NCBI GenBank assembly: GCA_964571965.1
Contig: CAZNFQ010000014.1
Location: 1-31,915, forward strand
DNA length: 31,915 nucleotides
Source: Sabulitectum sp964571965
Lineage (GTDB): Bacteria; Fermentibacterota; Fermentibacteria; Fermentibacterales; JCC-6
Reading direction: 5' to 3'
In this document: positions 16,102 through 24,459 of the stretch, piece by piece
Layout of the letters: the number at the start of each line of letters is the position of its first letter
Position numbering within the stretch: position 1 is the stretch's first letter
Notes under the pieces: generated by a model
What the model was told of the DNA's origin: nothing
Seen by the model: the letters and a program-made list of their open reading frames with translations, nothing else
Databases searched by the model: none
Program-made: the position numbers and the translations under genes

Positions 16102-17103
16102 TCAGCCCTTTTCCTGCAGTTTTCCGCACAGGCTCATGTCCGCGGTTTCAAGGGCTTTCACCACGCCCAGTCCGCTCCTGCCGGAAGTCCTTGGGGAGCT
16201 GCCTGTTTCTATACACCGGAGAAATTCCTCCATTTCCGCATTCAGCGGCTCGAAGGAATCAAGCCTTGGGCTTATGATATCACCGGTTCTGTAGGATAGC
16301 TGGTACTCGCCGAAGCTCTCCGGTTCGAGAATATCCACTCCCTTATCGAATATCTTTATTTTCTCATAGGGTTCCGTATCATCGTAGATAAGCATTTTGC
16401 GGCTTCCCACTATTACGGTCTTCCTCAGTTTGGAGGGTGCAAGCCAGGCCACCTGAACGTTGGCGGTGGCTCCGCTGGGAAAACCGAGGTTGATGAACGC
16501 CACATCGGGGATCCCCTTCAGAACGTAGTCATGGCCGAAGGCTTCCACGAAGTTCGGTTCCTCTCCAAGCCAGTAAAAGAGCATGGAGAAATCGTGGGGT
16601 GCGAGGTCCCATATCACTGAAACATCCTTCTGGTGCAGACCAAGGTTAACCCTGCTGCTGGTGATGAACCTTATGTCACCCAGCTCTTTGCTGTCAAGGA
16701 TCTGCTTGATCTTCAGAACCGGGGGTGAATAGAGGAAGGTGTGACCCACCATGGTGACCAGATTATTCTGCTCTGCGAATTCCACCATTTCTTCCGCTTT
16801 TTCAGTGGTTTCCGCAAAGGGTTTTTCCACGAATACATGCTTGCCCTTTTTCAGAGCTTCCATGGCCAGCGGATAGTGAGAAGAGACTGTGGTGGCTATG
16901 ATCACTCCGTCTATGTCCGGATCGTTGAAAATGTCTTTGCAGTGGAGAGTTTTCTCACAGGAGGGGAACCGGCTTCCTATCTTGTTGAGTCTTCCTGGAT
17001 CGCTGTCGCAGATCACCAGTCTTTCGGTCCTGCGGTTTGCAGCTGCGTTTCTGAGAAGATTGGGGCCCCAGTAGCCCAGTCCTATAACTCCTATGTTCGA
17101 CAT
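16102..17103 (-). CDS. Gfo/Idh/MocA family NAD-dependent sugar dehydrogenase
   Basis: 333 residues. The N-terminal Rossmann fold begins IGVIGLGYWGPNLLRN, and the catalytic Lys lies in HVFVEKPFAETTEKA near residue 95. The C-terminal alpha-beta domain includes GHTFLYSPPVLKIKQIL and VIWDLAPHDFSMLFYWLG, with the His-Asp pair expected near the substrate. This arrangement is close to WlbA-type enzymes that oxidise C3 of UDP-HexNAc-uronic acids for surface polysaccharides, so a nucleotide-sugar substrate is likely but not proven. GGAGGTAAGA precedes the ATG. It is the first gene of a tight operon with the degenerate ABC protein and a membrane protein, so its product may feed an envelope process. Confidence 0.85.
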   Translation of the reverse strand: MSNIGVIGLGYWGPNLLRNAAANRRTERLVICDSDPGRLNKIGSRFPSCEKTLHCKDIFNDPDIDGVIIATTVSSHYPLAMEALKKGKHVFVEKPFAETTEKAEEMVEFAEQNNLVTMVGHTFLYSPPVLKIKQILDSKELGDIRFITSSRVNLGLHQKDVSVIWDLAPHDFSMLFYWLGEEPNFVEAFGHDYVLKGIPDVAFINLGFPSGATANVQVAWLAPSKLRKTVIVGSRKMLIYDDTEPYEKIKIFDKGVDILEPESFGEYQLSYRTGDIISPRLDSFEPLNAEMEEFLRCIETGSSPRTSGRSGLGVVKALETADMSLCGKLQEKG

Positions 17104-17262
17104 TCTTACCTCCGTTGGCGGCTATACTTCTGGCGTTTTCCATGGCTGAAAGCTACAACAATAATAAACCGTGGTAAAGAGAGCTTACCTGTTCTGAAAT
17201 GTGCGCCATTTAGGCACGGATGTGGAATCTTCACTGGATAAAAAGCAAAATAAAATTAAATA

Positions 17263-17268
17263 TATAAT
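17263..17268 (+). promoter_or_regulatory. Likely -10 box of the clpB promoter
   Basis: TATAAT in the very AT-rich stretch about 60 bases before clpB. No good -35 box lies 16-18 bases upstream, which would fit an activator-dependent or alternative-sigma promoter for a heat-shock gene. No CIRCE element is visible. The wider gap 17104-17327 otherwise holds only a weak GTGC-N9-GCAC repeat at 17201-17217. Confidence 0.35.
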
Positions 17269-17327
17269 ATAAAAACGGAATATTGCTGGCCTGCTCTTTG
17301 CTAATGGTAGCTGTGAAAGGAGTTATT

Positions 17328-19910
17328 ATGAACATGGAAAAACTAACCATAAAGGCACGTGAAGCCGTTACAGGAGCTGTGGGTTCCGCTTCTGCCTCGG
17401 GGAATCCCGAGGTAACGCCCCTGCATATTGCATCAGCTCTGCTGTCAGATGAAACTGGAACCATCCCGGGTGTTCTGAACAGACTGGGTATTCAGGCGGG
17501 GTCATTACTGTCCGACATAGGGAGATCACTGGAGAAACTGCCAAGATCTTCCGGAGGATCACAGCCCGCTCTTTCCAGAACGGCGCTGAACGTTCTGAGG
17601 GAAGCGGAAAAGGTCTCTGCTGACATGAAAGACGATTTTGTGGCCAGCGAGCATCTCTTTCTTGGGATCCTGTCCACCCCCGGAGAGGCCTCCGAAGTTT
17701 TATCGAGAGCTGGCATAGACAAGGACAATTTCTTTCAGGCTCTCTCCGAGGTGAGAGGTTCATCGAGGGTTACCAGCGAAAATGCCGAAGAAAGCTATGA
17801 AGCCCTGAAAAAGTACACAAGGGACCTCACCGAACTTGCGAAACAGCAGAAGCTCGATCCTGTGATCGGCCGGGACGAAGAGATAATGCGTACAATGCAG
17901 ATCCTTTGCAGAAGAAGGAAGAACAACCCTGTTCTCATAGGAGAACCCGGTGTGGGTAAAACGGCTATTGCAGAGGGTCTGGCAGGGAGGATCGCCGAGG
18001 GTGATGTTCCGGAAACACTGCGTGACAAGAGCCTCCTGGCCCTTGATATGGGAGCCCTCATCGCCGGAGCAAAATTCAGAGGTGAATTCGAGGAGAGACT
18101 GAAGGCAGTTCTGTCTGAAATCTCAGCAGCCAATGGCCGGATCATTCTTTTTATCGATGAAATGCATACGCTGGTTGGCGCAGGAGCCGCCCAGGGAGCA
18201 GTGGATGCTGCGAACATGCTGAAACCGGCGCTTGCAAGGGGAGATCTGCACTGTGTGGGAGCCACTACTCTGGACGAATACAGGAAATACATAGAGAAGG
18301 ATGCTGCTCTTGAGAGAAGGTTCCAGCCAGTGATGATCGAGCCCCCTTCCGTGGAGGATACGGTAAACATCCTCAGAGGTCTTCGGGAAAGGTACGAAAT
18401 CCATCACGGAATACAGATCCAGGACCCTGCTCTGGTTGCCGCTGCAACTCTCAGCGACAGATACATCTCCGACCGGTTCCTTCCGGACAAGGCCATCGAC
18501 CTGGTGGATGAAGCCGCTAGCAGATTAAGAATAGAGATAGACAGCATGCCAGTCGAGGTTGATGCCGTGAAGAGAAAACTCACCAGGCTGGAGATCACCC
18601 GTGAGGGGTTGAAAAGGGAACGGGACAAAGACTCAAGAGAGAAGCTGAAAGAGGTAAAAAAACAGATAGCGGATCTCCGCGAGGAGTATTCTGCCCTGGA
18701 AGCAAGATGGATAAACGAGAGGGAAGCCATAAACAGAACCCGTGAGCTTTCCAGAAAGCTGGAGGAGCTTAAACTTGCCGAAAAGAAGGCGGAGCGCGAA
18801 GGCAACCTGTCCGAGGTGGCTAAAATCAGGTATGGAGATCAGAGGGAAGTGACTGAAGAGCTCGACCGTTCCCGGGAAGAGCTTGCAAGGCTTCAGGAGA
18901 ACGGAGCCATGCTCAACGAGGAGATTACCTCTGAGCAGATAGCGGAAGTTCTCTCCCGCTGGACGGGAATTCCCGTATCGAGGATGCTTCAGGGAGAGAA
19001 AGAGAAGCTTCTTCACATGGAGGAGTATCTCAGAAAACGGGTAGTTGGTCAGGACGACGCGGTTGAGGCTGTTTCAAGGGCCGTAAGGAGAGCCCGTGCC
19101 GGGGTTCAGGACCCTGACAGGCCTCTGGGAACCTTCATATTCATGGGTCCCACCGGAGTAGGAAAGACAGAACTGGCACGGACCCTGGCAGAGTTCCTCT
19201 TCGACAGTCCTGACGCAATGATAAGAGTTGATATGAGCGAGTTCATGGAGAAGCATTCAGTTGCAAGGCTTATCGGGGCACCTCCAGGTTACGTTGGGTA
19301 CGAAGAGGGTGGTTACCTCACCGAGGCAGTGAGAAGAAAGCCATATTCGGTAATTCTTTTCGACGAGATAGAAAAAGCCCACAAGGATGTTTTCAACGTG
19401 TTCCTGCAGATCCTTGACGATGGAAGGCTCACCGACGGTCAGGGGCGAACCGTGGACTTCAGGAACTCGGTTGTGATAATGACCTCCAACCTCGGGAGTG
19501 AGTGGATCGGAACCCTGGGAAGAGAGCTTCCGGATGACCAGAGGAAGCAGAGGGCCAGAAACGAACTGGAGGGAAGGTTCAGGCCTGAATTCCTCAACAG
19601 GGTAGACGAGGTAATCGTTTTCGATTCACTGAACAGGGAACAGCTCCGCCAAATAGTTGTCATCCAGCTGGAAAGGCTGAACAGGGTTCTCCAGGGTCAG
19701 GGCATAACACTCACCGCATCGGAGAGTGCTCTGGACAGTCTTGCTGAAATGGGTTTCGATCCCGCTTACGGAGCAAGGCCCCTGAAACGGGTTATTCAGA
19801 GAGAGGTTCAGAACCGTCTTGCAGAAGCGATTCTCAGAGGTGAAGTGATTACCGGGGGCACTGTCCGTCTTGATGCCAGAGGAGACGAATTCGTTTTCAT
19901 ACCGGGTTAA
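17328..19910 (+). CDS. clpB: ATP-dependent disaggregase ClpB
   Basis: 860 residues, the usual ClpB length. It works with DnaK to pull apart aggregated proteins, as a cytosolic hexamer. The domains run in order: N-terminal Clp_N repeat pair (1-150); first AAA+ domain with Walker A GEPGVGKTAIAEG near 205 and IILFIDEMHTLVGAG; the coiled-coil middle domain (about 400-530) rich in Glu, Lys and Arg, which sets ClpB apart from ClpA and ClpC; second AAA+ domain with GPTGVGKTELART near 605; and the pore loop GAPPGYVGYEEGG. Start ATG 17328 has AAAGGAG at the right distance and gives the conserved N-terminus; an in-frame ATG at 17283 does not. Single-gene unit ended by a strong hairpin. Confidence 0.97.
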   Translation: MNMEKLTIKAREAVTGAVGSASASGNPEVTPLHIASALLSDETGTIPGVLNRLGIQAGSLLSDIGRSLEKLPRSSGGSQPALSRTALNVLREAEKVSADMKDDFVASEHLFLGILSTPGEASEVLSRAGIDKDNFFQALSEVRGSSRVTSENAEESYEALKKYTRDLTELAKQQKLDPVIGRDEEIMRTMQILCRRRKNNPVLIGEPGVGKTAIAEGLAGRIAEGDVPETLRDKSLLALDMGALIAGAKFRGEFEERLKAVLSEISAANGRIILFIDEMHTLVGAGAAQGAVDAANMLKPALARGDLHCVGATTLDEYRKYIEKDAALERRFQPVMIEPPSVEDTVNILRGLRERYEIHHGIQIQDPALVAAATLSDRYISDRFLPDKAIDLVDEAASRLRIEIDSMPVEVDAVKRKLTRLEITREGLKRERDKDSREKLKEVKKQIADLREEYSALEARWINEREAINRTRELSRKLEELKLAEKKAEREGNLSEVAKIRYGDQREVTEELDRSREELARLQENGAMLNEEITSEQIAEVLSRWTGIPVSRMLQGEKEKLLHMEEYLRKRVVGQDDAVEAVSRAVRRARAGVQDPDRPLGTFIFMGPTGVGKTELARTLAEFLFDSPDAMIRVDMSEFMEKHSVARLIGAPPGYVGYEEGGYLTEAVRRKPYSVILFDEIEKAHKDVFNVFLQILDDGRLTDGQGRTVDFRNSVVIMTSNLGSEWIGTLGRELPDDQRKQRARNELEGRFRPEFLNRVDEVIVFDSLNREQLRQIVVIQLERLNRVLQGQGITLTASESALDSLAEMGFDPAYGARPLKRVIQREVQNRLAEAILRGEVITGGTVRLDARGDEFVFIPG

Positions 19911-19922
19911 TCCCTGACAGGT

Positions 19923-19949
19923 ATGGGCACGGCGTACTGCCGTGCCCAT
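19923..19949 (+). terminator. Hairpin terminator after clpB
   Basis: ATGGGCACGGC (19923-19933) pairs perfectly with GCCGTGCCCAT (19939-19949): 11 pairs around a 5-base loop, 12 bases past the clpB stop. Only a broken T-rich stretch (CTTTTCTTCC) follows about 11 bases later, so it is not a textbook intrinsic terminator. Its position and stability still point to termination or 3'-end protection. The remaining gap to 20048 holds a weak TATATT at 20005-20010. Confidence 0.7.
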
Positions 19950-20048
19950 TCCCGAAGACTTTTCTTCCTGCGGCACATCTCTTTTTCCGCTTATGCTCTT
20001 CTCCTATATTAAAGGAATTCTGGAAGCTTCCTGACTGATTGGATCATA

Positions 20049-21047
20049 TTGAATATCAGCGTCGTAATACCTGCCTATAACTCAGAAGATACTTTAAAGA
20101 TTGTTTTAAAGGCCATACTGAAAGAATTAGTGGAAAATGATCAGGTTATTGTGGCCGATGATCGCTCCTCTGATTCAACTGCTGAAATTGCCGGGGAAAC
20201 GGATTGTGTGGATTATGTCCTGAGCAATCGTTCTTCTGGTGCAGCCGGGACCCGCAATGCCGGGGCCGCTCTGGCACGGAATCAGTGGATTGTGTTCATG
20301 GACAGCGATGCTGTTCCCCCTGAAGGCTGGAGAAAAATACTGGAAGAGAACATGCAGGCGGATTGCCAGGGGATTCAGGGAGTTTACGGAAAGAATTCAC
20401 CGGGCACCGGAGCCGCTACTTACTACAAAAATTACTACTATCACTACACCTTTACCAAGAGGATAAGGTCTCAGTTCATTAACGGCTGCGCCACTTATTT
20501 TTTTGCGGTGAGAAGCAGTGTTTTCAAAGAGCTTCACGGTTTCAACGAAAACTTTTCCGGTGCATCCGTTGAAGATGCCGAGTTTGCGTCAAGGCTGGTA
20601 AGGTCAGGAGGTAGAATTCTACTGGTACCGGAGCTTGAGATCTACCACCTGAAACAGTATTCCTTCAGAGAATTCATTCAATATGAGTGGATGATCATGA
20701 CTGCAAAAGCCCGTCTTCTCATGAATAAAGACGGTGGCGGGAGGAAAGGGCATTCAGTTTCAATGGCAAAACCTGCGGAAATGATCCATGTACTGATCTC
20801 CGGAGTACTTGTCTGGCTGATACCTGCCGGTCTTCTTTGCTGGATACTGGGTAATTCAGTGGGACTGGCCGCAGCGGCTGCCGGTTTTCTTTTCGTTGCT
20901 TCAAGTCACTGTTCCTTCTGGGCATCCATGGTCAAGGACGGCGGTGTGCGTGGATTGAAGGCATCTGCCCTTACTTTTCCGGATCTGATGCTGATGATAC
21001 CCGCGGTGCTGTTTTCGGCTGCCCGGGTTATTCTGAAACCGTCATAA
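20049..21047 (+). CDS. Membrane-anchored family 2 glycosyltransferase
   Basis: 332 residues. The GT-A domain occupies about 1-220: ISVVIPAYNSEDTLK, the nucleotide-binding VADDRSSDST, the DxD motif in WIVFMDSDAVPP, and SVEDAEFASRL as the acceptor-side acidic motif. Two or three C-terminal hydrophobic segments (about 250-330, including ISGVLVWLIPAGLLCWIL) anchor it in the inner membrane. It should transfer a sugar from a nucleotide donor to a lipid or surface acceptor. The start is TTG with only a weak GGA upstream. It is first in the co-oriented block through 27787, and resembles the minus-strand GT2 at 29790-30806 in length, layout and start codon. Confidence 0.85.
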   Translation: MNISVVIPAYNSEDTLKIVLKAILKELVENDQVIVADDRSSDSTAEIAGETDCVDYVLSNRSSGAAGTRNAGAALARNQWIVFMDSDAVPPEGWRKILEENMQADCQGIQGVYGKNSPGTGAATYYKNYYYHYTFTKRIRSQFINGCATYFFAVRSSVFKELHGFNENFSGASVEDAEFASRLVRSGGRILLVPELEIYHLKQYSFREFIQYEWMIMTAKARLLMNKDGGGRKGHSVSMAKPAEMIHVLISGVLVWLIPAGLLCWILGNSVGLAAAAAGFLFVASSHCSFWASMVKDGGVRGLKASALTFPDLMLMIPAVLFSAARVILKPS

Positions 21048-21147
21048 TCCCGGATTTTTAAATGCATTTCCTCTTCCATTTCCATCTGCAGTAATGTATA
21101 CTTGCACAACTTTGTTGCATCCTTTTCCGTTCCATCCTGGGGGATCT

Positions 21148-21879
21148 ATGTCAAAAATCGTTATTGTGCTTCCGGCATACAACGCCGAGATGACTCTGCG
21201 GGAAACCCTGTCGGAAATTCCCCCGGGGCTCACGGACGAAGTACTCCTCGTTGACGATGCAAGCCGCGACAAAACAGTTGAACTTGCGGAATCTCTTGGA
21301 CTGAAGGTCATTGTCCATCCCGAGAATCGTGGCTATGGGGGTAACCAGAAAACCTGCTATAACGAAGCCCTGAGACTCGGTGCGGATATCGTTGTTATGC
21401 TTCACCCGGATCTTCAGTATCATCCCAGGTATCTGACGGAACTCGTTCAACCTCTCATCGAGGGTACTGCGGATGCTTCCTTCGGCAGCAGAATGATTAA
21501 CAGGAGAAATGCCCTTGAAGGAGGGATGCCTTTTTACAAATTCATCGCCAACATAATGTTGACAGGTTTCGAAAATTTTTGTCTGGGAGCTCATTTTACG
21601 GAGTACCATTCAGGTTTACGGGCATATACCCGTGAGTTTCTGGAAGCGGTTAATTACAATCAGAATTCCGATGGCTTTATCTTTGACAATGAAATCATTA
21701 TTCAGGGTCTTCACAAAGGGTTCAGGATCCACGAGATATCGATCAAGGCCAGGTATTTCGACGAAGCCTCTTCAATCGGGTTTTTCCCCAGTGTCATGTA
21801 CGGGTTGAGGATATTGAAGAGGATCGCCTCCTACAAGTTTCATCAGTGGGGCATCCGGAAGTCCTCCAGGTATTCCTGA
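21148..21879 (+). CDS. DPM1-like family 2 glycosyltransferase (polyprenyl-phosphate sugar synthase type)
   Basis: 243 residues from ATG 21148, preceded by GGGGGA. A farther in-frame start at 21094 has no ribosome site and adds non-conserved residues. The GT-A core shows IVIVLPAYNAEMTLRETL, LLVDDASRDKT, HPENRGYGGNQKTCYNEA and MLHPDLQYHP, the last at the usual metal-binding position. FILDNEII-like spacing (GFIFDNEIIIQGLHKG) follows. It has no membrane helices and resembles dolichyl- or undecaprenyl-phosphate mannose/glucose synthases. It could therefore make the lipid-linked sugar that the GT-C enzyme at 26069 would use as donor. It is 100 bases after the first GT2 and 40 bases before the first radical SAM gene. 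Confidence 0.85.
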   Translation: MSKIVIVLPAYNAEMTLRETLSEIPPGLTDEVLLVDDASRDKTVELAESLGLKVIVHPENRGYGGNQKTCYNEALRLGADIVVMLHPDLQYHPRYLTELVQPLIEGTADASFGSRMINRRNALEGGMPFYKFIANIMLTGFENFCLGAHFTEYHSGLRAYTREFLEAVNYNQNSDGFIFDNEIIIQGLHKGFRIHEISIKARYFDEASSIGFFPSVMYGLRILKRIASYKFHQWGIRKSSRYS

Positions 21880-21919
21880 TGCATCTCCGGCCTGCTTCTT
21901 CTGTTAAACGAGGTGTAGA

Positions 21920-23356
21920 ATGAGAATAGTACTTTTCGTTCCAAACTGGACATTTGTGGACATGAGGTCCGAAGATACACAGGGAATTGCCGGGGTCTGG
22001 CCTCCAACAGGTTTGATGTATGTTGCTGCGGTTCTGCAGAAAGCCGGCCATCAGGTGTTCATCGAGGACGGTGCCTTCTACAGCACGGAAGAATTGATCG
22101 AGAGGATACTCAGTCACGAACCGGATGTAACCGGTGCCTTCGTTATTGCCATGTTCTGGGAAAGAACCGTCAAGCTTTTCAAAAAGCTCAAAGCCGGGAA
22201 ACCTTCACTGAAGATCATTGCCGGGGGACACGCTCCCTCGGCCCTGGGGAAAAGGTGTCTGGAAGAGTCACCTGAACTTGATGCCGCTGTTCGTGGAGAA
22301 GCTGAATACACTGTACTGGAACTTGTTGAAGCATGGAGCAACGGTTCAGATATTGACGGTATTAAAGGATGTACAGTAAGGGACAGCAGTGGAACCATAA
22401 CGGAGAACCCGCCACGGGAACTGATAGCGAACCTCGATGAGCTTCCTTTTCCCGCGGTTGACCTCATCGATCTGAGTGTTTACCAGCCCTCTGCCGGACA
22501 GGTTCTCAGACTTCCGGTGATGCAGGTCATCAGTTCCAGAGGCTGCACTCATATGTGCCTTTACTGCTACAGGCTGATGGGTGAACATTGCCTGCGGATG
22601 CGGTCTCCTGAAAATGTGGTGGACGAAATCGAGCTGTACGTAAAGAAATACGGAGCAAAGGAAATCAAATTCTGGGATGAATTGTTCACCCACCAGAAGT
22701 CCAGGGTAATGGAGATCTGCCGTCTTATCATAGAAAGAAAACTGGATATCACCTGGTGGTGTTCGGCAAGAGGCGATACGGTGGACGAGGAAATGCTCAG
22801 AGCCATGAAGGATGCCGGATGCTGGTGTATCAATTTTGGTGTGGAGTCGGCGGTTCAGAAAAATCTCGATACCCTGAGGAAGGGAATTAAGATTCAGACC
22901 TCTATCGACGCCATCAAACTGACACACAAAGTGGGGATCAGAACCTTCGGGACCTACATATTCGGTATTCCAGGTGAAACCTGGGAAGAAGGTCTTGAAA
23001 CCATCCGCCTGGCCAGAAAGCTCAGGTCGTTCTACACGGAATTTTTTCCCATCACTCCTTTTCCCGGGGCTGAACTCTATGACAATTCTGAGAAGTACGG
23101 GAGAGTTCTCAGAGACATTTCCGACACGGGAATGCTTAAGGAAGAGATTCCCTTCGAGCCTTATACGATGACCGCCGAAGAAATTTCAAAGCTGCGTAAG
23201 CTTGCCTACAGAACTGTATATCTTGATCCCCGCTATATTCTGATGAGGGTGTTCGCAGTAAGAAGCTGGTTTGAGGTTCAGACTCTTTTCAGAGGTGCGA
23301 TCTCTCTCATAAAAATAATCTTCAGAAAGAAAAACACACAGAATTCGAATTGCTGA
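21920..23356 (+). CDS. B12-binding-domain radical SAM enzyme (first of two)
   Basis: 478 residues. The N-terminal 150 residues have the cobalamin-binding-like fold seen in class B radical SAM enzymes (PPTGLMYVAAVLQKAGHQVFI; LKIIAGGHAPSA), followed by GEAEYTVLELV. The radical SAM barrel starts with Cys209-Cys213-Cys216 (RGCTHMCLYC), which bind the 4Fe-4S cluster. INFGVESAVQKNLDTLRKG and GTYIFGIPGETWEEG are further family motifs. Relatives include BchE and hopanoid or phosphonate methylases. These act on unactivated carbon, but B12 domains do not always mean methyl transfer. A basic hydrophobic C-terminus (SLIKIIFRKKN) may touch the membrane. GAGGTG precedes the ATG, and the end overlaps the next gene by seven bases. 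Confidence 0.88.
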   Translation: MRIVLFVPNWTFVDMRSEDTQGIAGVWPPTGLMYVAAVLQKAGHQVFIEDGAFYSTEELIERILSHEPDVTGAFVIAMFWERTVKLFKKLKAGKPSLKIIAGGHAPSALGKRCLEESPELDAAVRGEAEYTVLELVEAWSNGSDIDGIKGCTVRDSSGTITENPPRELIANLDELPFPAVDLIDLSVYQPSAGQVLRLPVMQVISSRGCTHMCLYCYRLMGEHCLRMRSPENVVDEIELYVKKYGAKEIKFWDELFTHQKSRVMEICRLIIERKLDITWWCSARGDTVDEEMLRAMKDAGCWCINFGVESAVQKNLDTLRKGIKIQTSIDAIKLTHKVGIRTFGTYIFGIPGETWEEGLETIRLARKLRSFYTEFFPITPFPGAELYDNSEKYGRVLRDISDTGMLKEEIPFEPYTMTAEEISKLRKLAYRTVYLDPRYILMRVFAVRSWFEVQTLFRGAISLIKIIFRKKNTQNSNC

Positions 23357-24459
23357 TAGCGGAAAGGTTGTTTCATTTGGGTTTGATTAGGATGCTGCCG
23401 GGGCTGTTGAACATGAAACGACCTTCCTTTGTCATTCTGTTCGTTACATCGAAATGCAATGCCAGGTGTTCTTTCTGCTTCTATGCTGATAACATCAACC
23501 GCCTGCGCACGGAAGATGAGCTTACAGCCGGGGAGTATGATGCCATATCAAAATCCGCGGGAAGCATACCTTATCTGCTGATCTCCGGAGGTGAACCAGT
23601 TTTACGGGATGACCTCGAGGATATTATCGGCTGTTTTATTGAAAACGCATCTTCAAAATTCGTCACCGTTCCTTCCAACGGGCTTTCACCTGAGAAAACC
23701 TTTACTTTGTTCGACAACCTCACATCCCGTTATCCCGGAACTCATTTCAGAGCCGCCTTCAGCCTTGATTATCCTGACAGCCGGCACGACCGTACTCGAG
23801 GGGTGGAAGGATGCACCTTGTCCTTGCTTGAGGCTTCACGGCGCATAGGTGAACTTCGGGAAAAAAGGAGCAATCTGTCAATGGACCTGGTTACTGTCTT
23901 CATCGACCAATCCGAAGGGGATCTTAAGGCACTCAGGGAGTTTGCCGCTGAAAACATCAGACCGAACAACCATGAGCTCCATATTCTCCGATCGGATACT
24001 CCCGGGGGCGCTCCTGCTTCAGTGGACATCCACAGGTTTCTGGGGGAACTTGTAATTTTCGGAGAAAAAGCCAGATCCAGGGAGACCCGAGCCCTGAGTC
24101 CTCTTTTCCGCGGGATCAACAACACGTTTCTGGGTGCCATGAAGCGTCTCTGTAAGGGGGAGTGGATAGGTCCGTGCAGAGCCGGGACCAAATTCACGGT
24201 AATCAATGAACAGGGCAAGGTAAGACTCTGCGAAATAAGGGATGACATACTGGGAGATCTTCGTAAAAACGGATATGACCTGAAGGGAATACTCCGTTCA
24301 GAATCATCCCTCGAGGCAATCAGTGAGATGAACAGGGACAAATGCACCTGCACATGGGAGTGTGCCATGTCCACCAATGTTATTTATAACCCAAGGTTTT
24401 TTCCCGAGTTGACCTGCAGAACTTTCCGGGAACTTATTACCAGAAGGAATCCTCAATGA
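23350..24459 (+). CDS. Radical SAM enzyme with SPASM-like C-terminal cysteines
   Basis: 369 residues if begun at TTG 23350, overlapping the previous stop. TTG 23377, nine bases after GAAAGG, is an equally good start, since the conserved part begins near residue 25. The SAM cluster is Cys36-Cys40-Cys43 (SKCNARCSFCFY), followed by LLISGGEPVLRDDLE. The C-terminal third has clustered cysteines (GPCRAG, VRLCEIRDD, KCTCTWECAM, LTCR) fitting one or two auxiliary Fe-S clusters, as in SPASM or twitch enzymes that modify peptides, sugars or cofactors. No precursor peptide is visible nearby. It overlaps the next gene by ATGA, so the three radical SAM proteins are translationally coupled. Confidence 0.82.
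   Translation: MLIAERLFHLGLIRMLPGLLNMKRPSFVILFVTSKCNARCSFCFYADNINRLRTEDELTAGEYDAISKSAGSIPYLLISGGEPVLRDDLEDIIGCFIENASSKFVTVPSNGLSPEKTFTLFDNLTSRYPGTHFRAAFSLDYPDSRHDRTRGVEGCTLSLLEASRRIGELREKRSNLSMDLVTVFIDQSEGDLKALREFAAENIRPNNHELHILRSDTPGGAPASVDIHRFLGELVIFGEKARSRETRALSPLFRGINNTFLGAMKRLCKGEWIGPCRAGTKFTVINEQGKVRLCEIRDDILGDLRKNGYDLKGILRSESSLEAISEMNRDKCTCTWECAMSTNVIYNPRFFPELTCRTFRELITRRNPQ

Noticed and set aside
17201..17217. GTGC-N9-GCAC inverted repeat upstream of clpB considered as a CIRCE element
   Set aside because: Only four base pairs match and the flanks do not extend the repeat. The CIRCE consensus has nine-base arms (TTAGCACTC/GAGTGCTAA).
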